This document shows positions 21,213 to 31,259 of a stretch of DNA of 64,000 nucleotides, piece after piece (positions within the stretch are counted from its first letter, which is position 1; every line of letters begins with the position of its first letter). Both the position numbers and the translations under genes were made by a program. Under the pieces are notes generated by a model. That model searched no databases. It saw nothing but the letters and a program-made list of their open reading frames with translations, and had not been told where the DNA came from. The stretch lies in NCBI GenBank assembly GCA_029204225.1, contig CM055095.1:50228841-50292840 (forward strand), in the 5' to 3' direction. Source of the DNA: Diphasiastrum complanatum (lineage: Eukaryota; Streptophyta; Lycopodiopsida; Lycopodiales; Lycopodiaceae).

Positions 21213-24200
21213 CTCCCTCTTCAACATTGGATGCTAGTTTCAACATAGTCTTTGAGCACATTCCAAGATTAGATCTATGCATTAAATATAGGTCCTTTCC
21301 CAATGGTTTGGTGAAGATATCAGCCACACACTCCTTTGAAGAGACATGTTGAAGCTCCACCTCTTTGGCAATGACTTGATCTCTCACAAAATGGTGAGCA
21401 ATCTCAATGTGCTTGCTCCTTGCATGAAAAACAGGATTGCTTGCCAAGCTTTGGGCTGAAAGGTTATCACAAAGTATGATTGGAGTCTTCTCTGGTTCCA
21501 GCAAGTGAAGATCCAATAACATCCTCTTGATCCAAAGAATCTCCTTGGTGCATGTTGTTAATGCCTTGTACTCGGCTTCGGTGGAAGATAGAGAGATAGT
21601 TGGTTGCTTCTTTGATAGCCATGAGACCACTCCATCTCCAAGATAGATTGCAAAGGCACTTGTTGACTTCCTATCCATTTGATCACCTGCAAAATCTGAG
21701 TCTGAAAATCCACAAAGGTTAGGTGTAGTACCTCCATACAAGATGCCAAAATCTCTAGATCCCGAGATGTATCTAAGTACTCTCTTTCCTAGCTTCCAAT
21801 GAGCCTCACTAGGATCTTGCATAAATTGACTTAGTTTACCAACCACAAAGCTTAGATCAGGTCTTGTGATGGTTAACCATATAAGAGATCCTATTAGCTT
21901 TCTATAGAGAGTAATGTCCTTGAAGGATCTTTCATTACTTCTTGTAGTTAGCTTTACATTTGATTCCATAGGAGTAGAAACAACTTTACAATCTTCCATA
22001 TGAAACCTTTTTAGAATAGAGTTAACATACTTTTCTTGACATATGAATGTAGATTTAGAAGTTCTAATAATCTCTATTCCTAAGATATAATGAAGTTTAC
22101 CAAGATCTTGAATTTCAAACTCTCTTTTGAGTGCCATCTTGATTTCATCTATATCTAGATTGTTACCACCACTTAAGATAATGTCATCAACATAGATCAA
22201 AAGTAAAGTGATATCATTTTCATTCAATCTAAAGTAGAGAGAATGATCATACTCACTCATAACAAAGTTTTGAGAAAGTAAGAAGGAATTGAGCTTAGCA
22301 TACCAACTCCTTGGTGCTTGCTTTAGCCCATACAAACTCTTTTGGAGATAGCACACATGATTAGGCTCATCATGTGAAACATAGCCCTCGGGTTGCTCCA
22401 TGTAAATATCTTCTTCAAGATCACCATTCAAGAAGGCATTAGTAACATCCATTTGCCACATATCCCAATCATAAAGAGTTGCAAGAGAGATTAGGATTCG
22501 AATAGTTACCATCTTTGCCACGGGTGCAAAGGTCTCATCATAGTCAATACCATATTCTTGAGCATACCCCTTTGCCACCAACCTTGCCTTGTACTTGTTG
22601 ATTGATCCATCTTGATTTGTCTTGATCTTGAAGATCCACTTACAACCAATTGCCTTCTTGTCCTTTGGAAGCTTTACCAACCTCCATGTGTTGCTTTTGA
22701 TGAGTGCTTGATGCTCATGATCCATGGCTTGGATCCATTCCTTCTTTTGAATTGCTTCATCTACACAAGTTGGTTCATCAAAAGAGGTAAGAAAAGCAAA
22801 GTTAGAGTTGTCCACCACTTGCTTTCCTTTTTCATCATAGGTTAGCCTTGATGGCTTAGCCCTTTGCCTTTGAGTCTTCCTTGAAGTTTGCTTTGGAGTG
22901 GCATCTCCATCTTCATCCAAGACATCTTGCACATCATGATGATTAGTAGGCACATCAACATCAACATCAACAACATTGGAAACATTCTCTTCATGAAAGA
23001 TGACATCCCTACTTATGACAACTTTCTTTGTAGAAGGAATGTACACTTTGTAAGCCTTGCTTACTTCACTATAGCCAACAAACACACCCTTCTTTGATGA
23101 AGGATCTTCTTTAGTTCTATCATCAAGTGTGATATTGACAAAACATGTACATCCAAAGATCCTACAATGCTTGACACTCGGCCTTCTACCATAAAGAACC
23201 TCATGAGGAGTTTTACCATCCAAGGAAGCACTTGTCCATCTATTACATAGATAGTTAGCACATGCTAAAGCTTCCCCCCAAAAAGACTTAGCAAGATTAG
23301 CATGTAGTCTCATTGCCTTGGCACATTCACAAAGGGTTCTATTCTTCCTCTCGGCCACTCCATTCTGTTGTGGAGTCCTAGGACTAGACATCTCCCTCTT
23401 AATCCCATGTGCTATACAAAAGTCTTTGAACCTATTTGAGGTGTATTCCCCTCCATTATCAGATCTTAAGCATTTGATCTTTGTATTGAATTGGTTTTCC
23501 ATTTCATTCTTGAACTTGACAAATGCAGCAAACACTTCATCCTTACTTTTAAGAAGATAGATCCAAGTATACCTACTAAAGTCATCAATGAAAGTTGCAT
23601 ACATCTTTGCCCCACCATTGCTAGTTGTACTAGAAGAATGAATATCAGAATGCACAAGTTGAAAAGCTTCTTTAGATCTAGAAGTAGATCTAGAATAAGC
23701 AAGTCTATGAGATTTGGACAAGGCACAATGTTCACAAACACTATTGTTTGCAACAAGACTTTTAGGGAGACCAAGAACAAGCTCTTTCTTTGCCATTACC
23801 TCCAAAGATTTGAAGTTGGGATGGCCCAACCTCTTGTGCCAAACTTCTTGGTTTGTCAATTGCTCCCTAGCCATACATCCTTCATGATTAGAGATCACAC
23901 ATGCATCAAGCTTGAAAAGTTTACCATGCCTCCTACCTTGAGCAATCAAGGATCCACATTTACTTATCAAACATGCATCTCCAATGAACTCCACATCAAG
24001 TCCTTTGTCAATCATTTGACTTACACTAAGCAAATTCTTAGTGATTGAAGGAATGTACAAGACATTTTCAAGATTTGCTTTCCTATTTGTTGAAAGGGAA
24101 ATAGGAATAGTGCCTATGCCTTTGATGTCACATTGACCATCATTTGCAGTGTAGATGATGTTACCTTCTCCCTCATAAGACAATAAGGATGTAAAGTATT

Positions 24201-25161
24201 CCTTATGTCTTGTCATGTGAGATGAGGCTCCACTATCAATCCACCAAGGATCATTATCATCTATGTTGGCTAACAAACTTGAAGTCATAACAAGTGATTC
24301 ACATGTGTTATGTTCTTCCTCATCTATTGTAAGATTTCCTTGCCTCTCTCCTTGCTCTCTTTTCTTCTTATAACATTCATTTGCAAAATGACCTTTTATC
24401 CCACAATAAAAGCACTTGAACTTTGACTTATTGTTCTTAGTAGAAGAGGAAGAGGAAGAGTGATCATCATGATCAAAGTTACCACCTTTGGACCATTTCC
24501 CTTTGCCTTTACCTTTGCCCTTGAATTTGCCTTTTGTGAAGAAAGCCTCTTCACCTCCACCTTGCAAGGATGCACCATCAAGCTTTGATTGCAACCTATG
24601 TTCTTCAGCCAATAAGATTTCTTGCAAGTCAACCACACTTGGCAAGACTCTTTGAATGGCAAAACTTTGCACAAGGTTAGCATGTTCATTTAGCAAACCA
24701 TTCAACATAACTTGGACTATTTCACCATCTTTTATGTTCTCATCAATGCATGCTAAATCATCACTTAGGGACTTAACTCTCAAGATAAATGCATGAGCAC
24801 TTTCACCCTCTCTTTGCCTACTAGAAAATATTTGTCTCCTTAGGGTCAATACCCTAGATGTGGACTTTGATTCAAAGAGCTTCTTTAAGGCATTCCATGC
24901 CTCACTTGCACTTTGACACTTTCCAACTTCCTTGAGAAGTTCATTTGTAACATTCATTTTAATGATATGAAGAGCCCTTTTGGCCTTCTTATCAAACCTT
25001 TGTTGCTCTTGAAGTGTGAGAGGTCTCTCTTCAATTTCTGCAACTATGTCCATGAGTTCATTCAACTCAAGTAAGGACTCCATCCTCACTTTCCAAGTAG
25101 AGTAGTTTGATGAACTCAACCTTTCACTAGACTCTAGCATGATCCCACCATTGGAAGCCAT
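21208..25161 (-). CDS. Copia C Gag-Pol polyprotein, intact 1317 codons
   Basis: One frame encodes all element functions. Gag occupies about residues 1-300 (SSNYSTWKVRMESLL, then a UBN2-like region), with a perfect CX2CX4HX4C knuckle CFYCGIKGHFANEC near 250-263 after a Gly/Lys repeat. The protease site is IDSGASSHMT near 308. The integrase has HKRLGHPN and CEHCALSKSHR zinc ligands and the DDE residues in VHSDIH, RSDNGGEY and NGVAERKNR. RT starts near 810 (IGCKWIFKIKTN) and holds LLIYVDDIILSG near 990. RNase H has SDSDFAGD, SLSSTEAEYKA and KHIEIAHHFVRD. Translation starts at MASNGG, 1.15 kb from the LTR. The stop lies at the LTR edge, as usual. How Gag and Pol levels are balanced from one frame is not visible. 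Confidence 0.96.
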   Translation of the reverse strand: MASNGGIMLESSERLSSSNYSTWKVRMESLLELNELMDIVAEIEERPLTLQEQQRFDKKAKRALHIIKMNVTNELLKEVGKCQSASEAWNALKKLFESKSTSRVLTLRRQIFSSRQREGESAHAFILRVKSLSDDLACIDENIKDGEIVQVMLNGLLNEHANLVQSFAIQRVLPSVVDLQEILLAEEHRLQSKLDGASLQGGGEEAFFTKGKFKGKGKGKGKWSKGGNFDHDDHSSSSSSTKNNKSKFKCFYCGIKGHFANECYKKKREQGERQGNLTIDEEEHNTCESLVMTSSLLANIDDNDPWWIDSGASSHMTRHKEYFTSLLSYEGEGNIIYTANDGQCDIKGIGTIPISLSTNRKANLENVLYIPSITKNLLSVSQMIDKGLDVEFIGDACLISKCGSLIAQGRRHGKLFKLDACVISNHEGCMAREQLTNQEVWHKRLGHPNFKSLEVMAKKELVLGLPKSLVANNSVCEHCALSKSHRLAYSRSTSRSKEAFQLVHSDIHSSSTTSNGGAKMYATFIDDFSRYTWIYLLKSKDEVFAAFVKFKNEMENQFNTKIKCLRSDNGGEYTSNRFKDFCIAHGIKREMSSPRTPQQNGVAERKNRTLCECAKAMRLHANLAKSFWGEALACANYLCNRWTSASLDGKTPHEVLYGRRPSVKHCRIFGCTCFVNITLDDRTKEDPSSKKGVFVGYSEVSKAYKVYIPSTKKVVISRDVIFHEENVSNVVDVDVDVPTNHHDVQDVLDEDGDATPKQTSRKTQRQRAKPSRLTYDEKGKQVVDNSNFAFLTSFDEPTCVDEAIQKKEWIQAMDHEHQALIKSNTWRLVKLPKDKKAIGCKWIFKIKTNQDGSINKYKARLVAKGYAQEYGIDYDETFAPVAKMVTIRILISLATLYDWDMWQMDVTNAFLNGDLEEDIYMEQPEGYVSHDEPNHVCYLQKSLYGLKQAPRSWYAKLNSFLLSQNFVMSEYDHSLYFRLNENDITLLLIYVDDIILSGGNNLDIDEIKMALKREFEIQDLGKLHYILGIEIIRTSKSTFICQEKYVNSILKRFHMEDCKVVSTPMESNVKLTTRSNERSFKDITLYRKLIGSLIWLTITRPDLSFVVGKLSQFMQDPSEAHWKLGKRVLRYISGSRDFGILYGGTTPNLCGFSDSDFAGDQMDRKSTSAFAIYLGDGVVSWLSKKQPTISLSSTEAEYKALTTCTKEILWIKRMLLDLHLLEPEKTPIILCDNLSAQSLASNPVFHARSKHIEIAHHFVRDQVIAKEVELQHVSSKECVADIFTKPLGKDLYLMHRSNLGMCSKTMLKLASNVEEGV
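21213..21222 (-). other. Polypurine tract of Copia C
   Basis: The minus strand reads GAAGAGGGAG next to the 3' LTR, the priming site for the second DNA strand. Confidence 0.9.
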
Positions 25162-26321
25162 GATTCTAATGTTTCTTCAACTTTTAGGTTTTGTCCTAAA
25201 GCACTTAGCACTCACTTTTCTCTCAACAAATGATAGATAAAGAGATCTATGAAGATTTAGGACCCTAAAACACTTCTATCTTGAACCTAGATGGTTTCCA
25301 AGCATAGAAAGGAAGATTGAAACACATGCAACACTTTGCACACACTAAGAATGGATTACAAAATCAAACCAACCTGAACACACTCTTGCTTAAGCTCTCA
25401 AACTTTCCAGCAAGTGACCAAATCAAGTTATGGTGTGAAGAGTTACTTGCATTCTTAGAAAATACCCAAAACTAGGATGCCAAGATTACCTAGTAATGAA
25501 CAAACTTGATCAACATATGATCAACACACTAAGATATTGATTCAACCTGTAAAACCACATGTAAACCACACTTCTAAAAGTTTATAAACTCCAGCAAGTG
25601 ATAAATACAAGATTTAGAGGTGAATGAATGAGCACACTTAGTGAATCACAAGACTAGCTTCACTATCTTGTCAAATCTTGGTGTTTAGATGTAGATCTAA
25701 GATCACTTCACATGAGAATGTTCCTCAACCTGTTAAGAACCTGAAAACACACTTGCATAATGGTTAACACCTTCCAGCAAATGCTCCAATCAAATTACAT
25801 AAGGAGAGTTACTTACATGCTCAACAAAGTACACCAAAAATTATGCCAAAATTGATGACAATCTTTACAATATGCTCTTCACAATGGAGCTTACAATATG
25901 TTCACCCAAAAAAGGGGATCTTTCATCCAAATGGGAGCTTTGCTCAGCCTTTAAGAGAATTACAACTCACTCAAAAGAGCATTTGTCATCCACTTAAGGA
26001 GAAGTTTCATCCACTTAAGGAGAGTGTTCATCCAAGAATGGAGATTGTCAACAATAGGATTGAAAAGAACATTGTTAGTATTGAATATGCACAAGCCTCA
26101 CAATCACAAATGATTAGGTGTTATGATCTGATCCAAAATAGTTTCTTTTCAGCCTCTGATCTTCAATAGACCTGAAATATGCTTTTGATCCACAAGTTCA
26201 ACTCACAAAACAAAGGTTAGTAAGATTTGATCAACAAAGCAATGCAAAATCATGCTAGAACTTGATCAAACATCCAAATATCACCAAAAATGGAATACTT
26301 ACTGTAAATAGAAGCCAACCA
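25162..26321 (-). other. Leader of Copia C with imperfect repeats
   Basis: About 1.16 kb separates primer site and start codon. Three imperfect units recur at about 25372, 25541 and 25726, each opening with CAACCTG and containing TCCAGCAA(G/A)TG about 40-60 bases on. A short direct repeat, TTTCATCCACTTAAGGAGA-like, is at about 25986-26025. The leader may carry packaging or translation signals; this is inference. The opposite-strand open frame at 25843-26169 looks incidental. Confidence 0.65.
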
Positions 26322-26333
26322 GCTCTGATACCA
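26322..26333 (-). other. Primer binding site of Copia C (initiator Met tRNA type)
   Basis: The minus strand reads TGGTATCAGAGC directly after the 5' LTR. Confidence 0.95.
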
Positions 26334-26988
26334 TGTGAAAAATACAGATCCTAAGTGGATCTAAACTCCAAGATCATTGGCTTGAATGCTTGCACTCCAA
26401 ACTACATAAGCTAGGAATTGGCAACACATTCTATGCTACCTAGAATGCAAAGAACTTGATCAAAAAGCATTTATCACAAATGGAAACTTCCATAAACATC
26501 AAGTGCGGCCCAAAATAGCATTATACAGTCCATAATACATCAGCCTACCACTTTTGGAAAGCACCTAAGATCATACACAATAGCTTGAAGACAATACACA
26601 CAACAATGCTCTCAATGGAGGAAGAAACAATGACAATGATCTATTGATCTCAATGAAGCATACAAAAGGTTTCTCCAACCTGTTCTCCACGACTTCCCTA
26701 CTATTTATGGATGAGGAAGATGACTCTCTCTCCTCTCTCTAGAAGGTACTTGACCCTAGATATTCCCTATATAGGAAAAATAGCTAAAAATGGCTTATAT
26801 GACCAAAATACATCAAAATGGTCTCATTTTGAAGGGTATGAAGTTTGACACTTCATCATACTGAAAAAATACAGTAAATAAAAACATTGTGGCCTGGTTC
26901 ACACGTGCAAAACTCCAGAACCAAAACTATTTACAATTTTAGCCAATTTAGGCCTCAAACTAGCTAGGAAATGTTGACAATTTTCACA
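26334..26988 (-). repeat. 5' LTR of Copia C
   Basis: This 655-bp LTR has a TATATA core at 26768-26773 as the likely promoter and would start the element transcript towards lower coordinates. It ends at 26988 and is followed by the duplication CTCAT. Confidence 0.96.
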
Positions 26989-26993
26989 CTCAT
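26989..26993. repeat. Target site duplication of Copia C, right copy
   Basis: CTCAT, identical to 20553-20557. Confidence 0.92.
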
Positions 26994-27268
26994 TGGGCCA
27001 TGGGCTTACACATGTAGGATGCCACGACCCTCACAACTATTTCTACTAACTTTGACTTTTTATTTATTTACACGCATGGTGGGAATATCCCCAACAAATC
27101 TAGAGTGTCAAAATATTAATAAAATAGTATTTGAATGCAATAAGCAATATTTCTATTTATCTAATACAAAATCATAGATTTTATAATTACGACTCATAGA
27201 TGGCACTTACTTTTTCAATTCGAATGTTGAGATGGATTCACATTTTGATTCCAATGTCAACATGGGTG

Positions 27269-27948
27269 TTGAATTATTTTCTAATTAGGGATGTTTTAAT
27301 GAAAGAGTTCCAAGCTCTTTATAAATGTATTGGAGCTAAATTGAATTGATTTTATGGAGGTAATTATTCTCTCATTATTTCACTATTTTCACTACTTGTT
27401 GAGATGGTATAAACAACAAGAGTAAAAAACTATCTCAAGGATTCTTCCTAGTCCTATCTTAAAGTGCAAGAATTGGTCTTGGATTAAAGGGCATGTCTTT
27501 AATTTCTTCTCTAGTTCGGTTCTTTGCTTGTTTTTCTTCCCTAGTTGGTGGGATTTTTAGATTTGCATAATGGTAAACTCTTGGAACATTGGGCATCAAT
27601 GCCTTTCAAGGAAATCTTGGAAAACTCATTTGTACTAAGATTTTGAAGAGATTTTGAGATTCTACACAGAGTTTTTTGCACACACTCTCTCTATCTAAGA
27701 GCCACCTCTTGTATTCTCTCTCTGCCCAAAAGCAAACCACTTTTTTACTTAGCTTTTTTCATCACAAGTTGCCTCTCAATATGTATGTTGAATGGTGAAT
27801 GATTCATGCATGTTCTATGTGCTCTTGCCTTAGAATTTTCAAGATAGATTGTTGAATCAATCAAGTGCAAGATCTTTGTGCAATCACACACACCTTAGGA
27901 GATCATTCACATTGTTTGATATGTCCTCACATGTGTGAAAAGTACACA
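27269..27948 (+). repeat. Candidate 5' LTR of Copia F
   Basis: A 680-bp segment starts TGTTGAATT and ends TACACA immediately before a degenerate initiator-Met primer site. A TATA-like TTTATAAATG is near 27318-27327. No second copy was found in the window, so the left edge is a guess from the TG start. The 280 bases before it (26994-27268) hold nothing recognised. Confidence 0.5.
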
Positions 27949-27961
27949 TGGTGTTAGAGCC
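27949..27961 (+). other. Primer binding site of Copia F, degenerate
   Basis: TGGTGTTAGAGCC differs at two positions from TGGTATCAGAGCC, the initiator-Met site. It fits an aged Copia in the plus orientation. Confidence 0.6.
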
Positions 27962-28239
27962 ACTTGGATTGCATGCATCATGTTTGATGGAGTTTTTGTT
28001 TGAAACTAGTTTTTGGAGGTGTAGTTGGATCTCGAGTGCTATCAAGGGGAATTTTGGGTCAAATTGGATTAAAAAAAACATGTTGGATTGGTCCATCCTG
28101 AGTAATGTACAAATTGTACTGCTCAAGCACTTGTGAGATTGCCAAAATTTGAATGTTTGGTGCTTCTCCAACGTAGTTCCAAATCTAGTGTCTGATAGCT
28201 TGTTGGAAAGTAGTGAAGTCTAGTTTCTTGTGCAAATGA

Positions 28240-28644
28240 TTTCATGTCAATTGGGTGTGTCTTAATGAAGTTATGGACTTTCAAAGTGAGGTGGGTAGGG
28301 CACCGAACCTGGTTGGACACATCAAGTTTGACTCACCAAATGGTGCTAAATGTGAGATTCTTGGAACATGAACCATTCCTATTTGGCTTGAATCAAGGAG
28401 AAGAGGAAAACTTCAAAATGTCTTGTATGTTCCTTCAATATCTAGAAATTTGTTGAGTGTAAGTCAATTGGTTGACAATGAATGTGATGTCAAGTTTGGT
28501 TGCAATGCTTGCTTTATCATCAAGAATGAAAATGCAATCGTCAAAGGGATTAGAGATGGCAGGCTTTACAAGCTTGATCTTTATACGAGAGATCATTACA
28601 ATTTGGATGCGATGGAAGCCAATGGAGAGTATATTTCTCAAGAG
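28240..28644 (+). pseudogene. Copia F protease/GAG-pre-integrase remnant
   Basis: MYVPSISRNLLSVSQLVDNE from 28423 is the conserved Copia region after the protease. The frame continues through ARNGRLYKLD-like sequence (GIRDGRLYKLDLYTRD) to NGEYIS, which resembles the integrase core segment DNGGEYIS. That would imply a deletion between the two. At 28644 it is cut by the Copia B1 LTR. The region 27962-28240 should hold Gag but is too decayed to define. Confidence 0.65.
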
Positions 28645-29930
28645 TGTTGGAAATTAAGTCCGTAGTTGTCTCCTTGGTGAATGACTAGTTTCTATTTCAA
28701 GATTCTTCCTACACATTTATTGATCGTTGATCTAGAGTCAGGTGAAACCAACTTTGGTTCTACATCTGCTCATGTGATACATGTAGGAATCATAACTTAG
28801 AGAGCCAAATAGTTTGAAGAATGTCTACGACGGGCTTTGGCTGATCTCCAGCAAAGGGTAACCAATCCTATCATATTTCAAGTTCAGATGTTAAGTTCAA
28901 TAATTTGAAGATTGCTGAAGACTTGGCCATCTTCAAGAACTTCCACGAATTAGCATTTAGAACAACTCCACAGAAATACACTAAGTGTCGCAACAATCTA
29001 CAAAAATACACTAAGTGTTGCAACAATCTGCAGAAATACACTAAGTGTCGCAACAATCTCCCGAAAAGTGACACTTCAGCATAGTTCAACAGCTCAACTA
29101 TTTTTCAACAGTGTCAACTTTTTCGCATTTTCTTGAAATGCGACAGTGTCAATTTTTTCACACTTTCTCAAAAAATGCGACACTTGGCTTTTTCAGCTTC
29201 TTTCTTTCAACTATTTGAAGAAGTTAAATTGTTTTAAAGATACTATCGTCTTTTTAAGGGCACTTTCACATTTTTACAGGCACTATCGACTTTTTCGCAA
29301 AATCTTGAAGAGAGAAAAAAATCTTGACGGTCGTCTATTTTCAACGAGCAACATTCCAAGCACTTCCCAGAATTTGCGAAGTGAGAGAAAGCCACTTTAC
29401 ATAAAATGTGATATGAGAGATTTGCAACGTCCTCATCCGCGTCAACTTTTCCTGATTTGTTGACCGTATATACCATCATGTATAGTTGTCACACAAGCCA
29501 AATACTTTCAAGTACAACGACTTACCTAATTATGCGACAAATAGTTACTGTAATCAATACATTGATGAATTCTATAAATGGATCATCCAGGCACATTTTA
29601 TGTGATGCTCCGTCCATGAGACGAATGATTTTGAGCCTCCCAATTACGTTGTCATTCTAGTGGTAATTGCTATTTTGTTGTGCTTCAATGTAATATAGCA
29701 GCAACATGCTTTTCTATCTGTGTATAACGTAGATGAATGCTTGTTGTGATTTGAATGCACTTCATTGTTGTTTGATCACACTTGTTCACTCACTCTGATT
29801 AGAACACGGACGTCTACGACTCCTCAGTTTCTGATTAGACGATGGTTGTCTTTGACGTCTGACAAACTTGCGCTGTCATATTGCTCTTTCAATCTATTTC
29901 AGAACTAACTTCTGATTAAATCCATTTTCA
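28645..29930 (+). repeat. 5' LTR of Copia B1 (complete, about 1286 bp)
   Basis: It begins TGTTGGAAATTAAG, as does the 3' copy at 30543, and ends around CCATTTTCA before internal sequence. It is continuous through the point where the other B1 LTR is cut (TACAGGCACTATCGACTTTTTCGC at about 29276-29300). Three 30-bp tandem units lie at 28971-29060. The exact 3' end is uncertain by several bases. Confidence 0.85.
28971..29060 (+). repeat. Three 30-bp tandem repeats in the B LTR
   Basis: Units start at 28971, 29001 and 29031. Each contains the odd palindrome CACTAAGTG or a variant followed by (T)CGCAACAATCT. A second array of three is in the B1 3' LTR at 30869-30958. They could be promoter-proximal regulatory repeats of the LTR; that is inference. 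The B2 LTR lacks the array. Confidence 0.75.
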
Positions 29931-30542
29931 GTAATACCACACACAAACCATGTCAGTTTCTAAGATGATTGATGAGGGCTACACTGTTACTTTCTCATTT
30001 GAACAGTGTATAATCTTCGTTGAAGATACTACTCTGACTACATGCACCAGAGTCGAAAATCTTTACGTACTCTCTAATTACAGTCTCTACCATAAAATCT
30101 ACCTCCGGGTTCTGTTTCTATTTGGTAGGGGGACTGATTTCATGGAACTCAAGGAAGCAAAAATCAATTGCGCTTTCTTCGACAGAGGCAGAGTACATCA
30201 CAGCATGTCAAGCTTCAAAAGAAGCTGTATGGATCAGGTTATTACTTCACGACTTACATCACACTTAGTTCAATGCTACCACCATTCTGTGTGACAACTT
30301 GAGCTGTATTTCACTGTCACTAAATCCCAGATTTCATGGCAAATCCAGGCACATAGAAATTCAGTATCATTCCATTCGGAAAAAAGTTTTCTCAGGGCAA
30401 GTGATTCTTCAATACTGCTCCACAACAAAAATGGTCGTAGACATCTTCACCAAAGAGCTTCCCAAGATCAAGCATCAGAAGTTCATCGACATGTTGAACC
30501 TGACAAAGATACCAAGACACCAACCATGACCTTAAGGGGGAC
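29931..30542 (+). pseudogene. Copia B1 internal region, collapsed to 0.6 kb
   Basis: Only two coding scraps remain. First is SVSKMIDEGYTVTFSFEQC (GAG-pre-integrase type, 29950-30070). It is joined near 30080 to RNase H sequence that aligns with B2: SRKQKSIALSSTEAEYIT in one frame, then GKSRHIEIQYHSIRKK and DIFTKELPKIK. All of integrase and RT are missing, so the copy cannot move alone. The purine tract AAGGGGGAC (30534-30542) leads into the 3' LTR. Confidence 0.82.
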
Positions 30543-31259
30543 TGTTGGAAATTAAGTCCACAGTTGTCTCCTTAGTGAATGACTAATTTCTATTTCAAGA
30601 TTCTTCCTACATGTTTATTGGTCGTTGATCTAGGGTCAGTGAGACCAACTTTGGTTCTACATCTGCTCATCTGATACCTGCAGGAATCATAACTTAGACA
30701 GCCAAATTATTTGAAGAACGTCTACAACGGGCTTTCGGCTGATCTCCAGCAAAGGATAACCAATCCTATCATATTTCAAGTTCAGATGTTAAGTTCAATA
30801 ATTTGAAGATCGCTGAAGACTTGGCCATCTTCAAGAACTTCCACGAATTAGCATTTAGAACAACTCTGTAGAAATACACTAAGTGTCGCAACAGTCTGCA
30901 GAAATACGCTAAGTGTCGCAACATTCTGCAGAAATACACTAAGTGTCACAACAGTCTGCAGAAATGAACTATGTTTTTAAAAGTGTCGACTTTTTTGCAT
31001 TTTTCCAAAATGCGATAGTCGGCTTTTTTGCATTTTCTCGAGATGCAACACTTCAGCATAGTTCAACAGTTTAACTATTTTTCAACAGTGTCGGCTTTTT
31101 TGCATTTCTCCGAAATGCGACAATTTTGGTTTTTTTGCACTTTTTCGAAAAATGTGACACTTGGCTTCAGCTTCTTCCTTTCAATTACTTTGAAGAAGTT
31201 AAACTATCTTAAAGACACTGTCGTCTTTTTAAGGGCACTTTTCCATTTTTATAGGCACT
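30543..31259 (+). repeat. 5' 717 bp of the B1 3' LTR (left half of right chimera)
   Basis: It begins TGTTGGAAATTAAG after the purine tract and follows the 5' LTR through the tandem array (30869-30958) as far as TTTTATAGGCACT at 31259. There it stops, and A-LTR sequence begins. The missing 3' part is at 13391-14028 on the opposite strand. Confidence 0.9.

Larger units (their letters stand above)
20558..26988 (-). mobile_element. Complete young Ty1/Copia retrotransposon C
   Basis: The 6431-bp element has 655-bp LTRs at both ends with two visible mismatches (20561/26337 and the AATAACATT/AATAGCATT site), an exact CTCAT duplication, an initiator-Met primer site, a purine tract and one uninterrupted Gag-Pol frame. 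These are all the parts an autonomous Copia needs. LTR divergence of about 0.3 percent means recent insertion. It lies within the inferred inverted block but is itself intact. No transcription evidence can be read from DNA. Confidence 0.96.

Noticed and set aside
23491-24048. 185-codon plus-strand frame
   Set aside because: It lies antisense within the intact Copia C Gag-Pol and is its shadow.
25843-26169. 108-codon plus-strand frame in the Copia C leader
   Set aside because: It is antisense to the element, has no recognised domain and partly reflects short direct repeats (CATCCACTTAAGGAGA).
28971-29060. Regular 30-bp repeats resembling a CRISPR array
   Set aside because: Units are directly adjacent with no spacers and sit inside a plant LTR.
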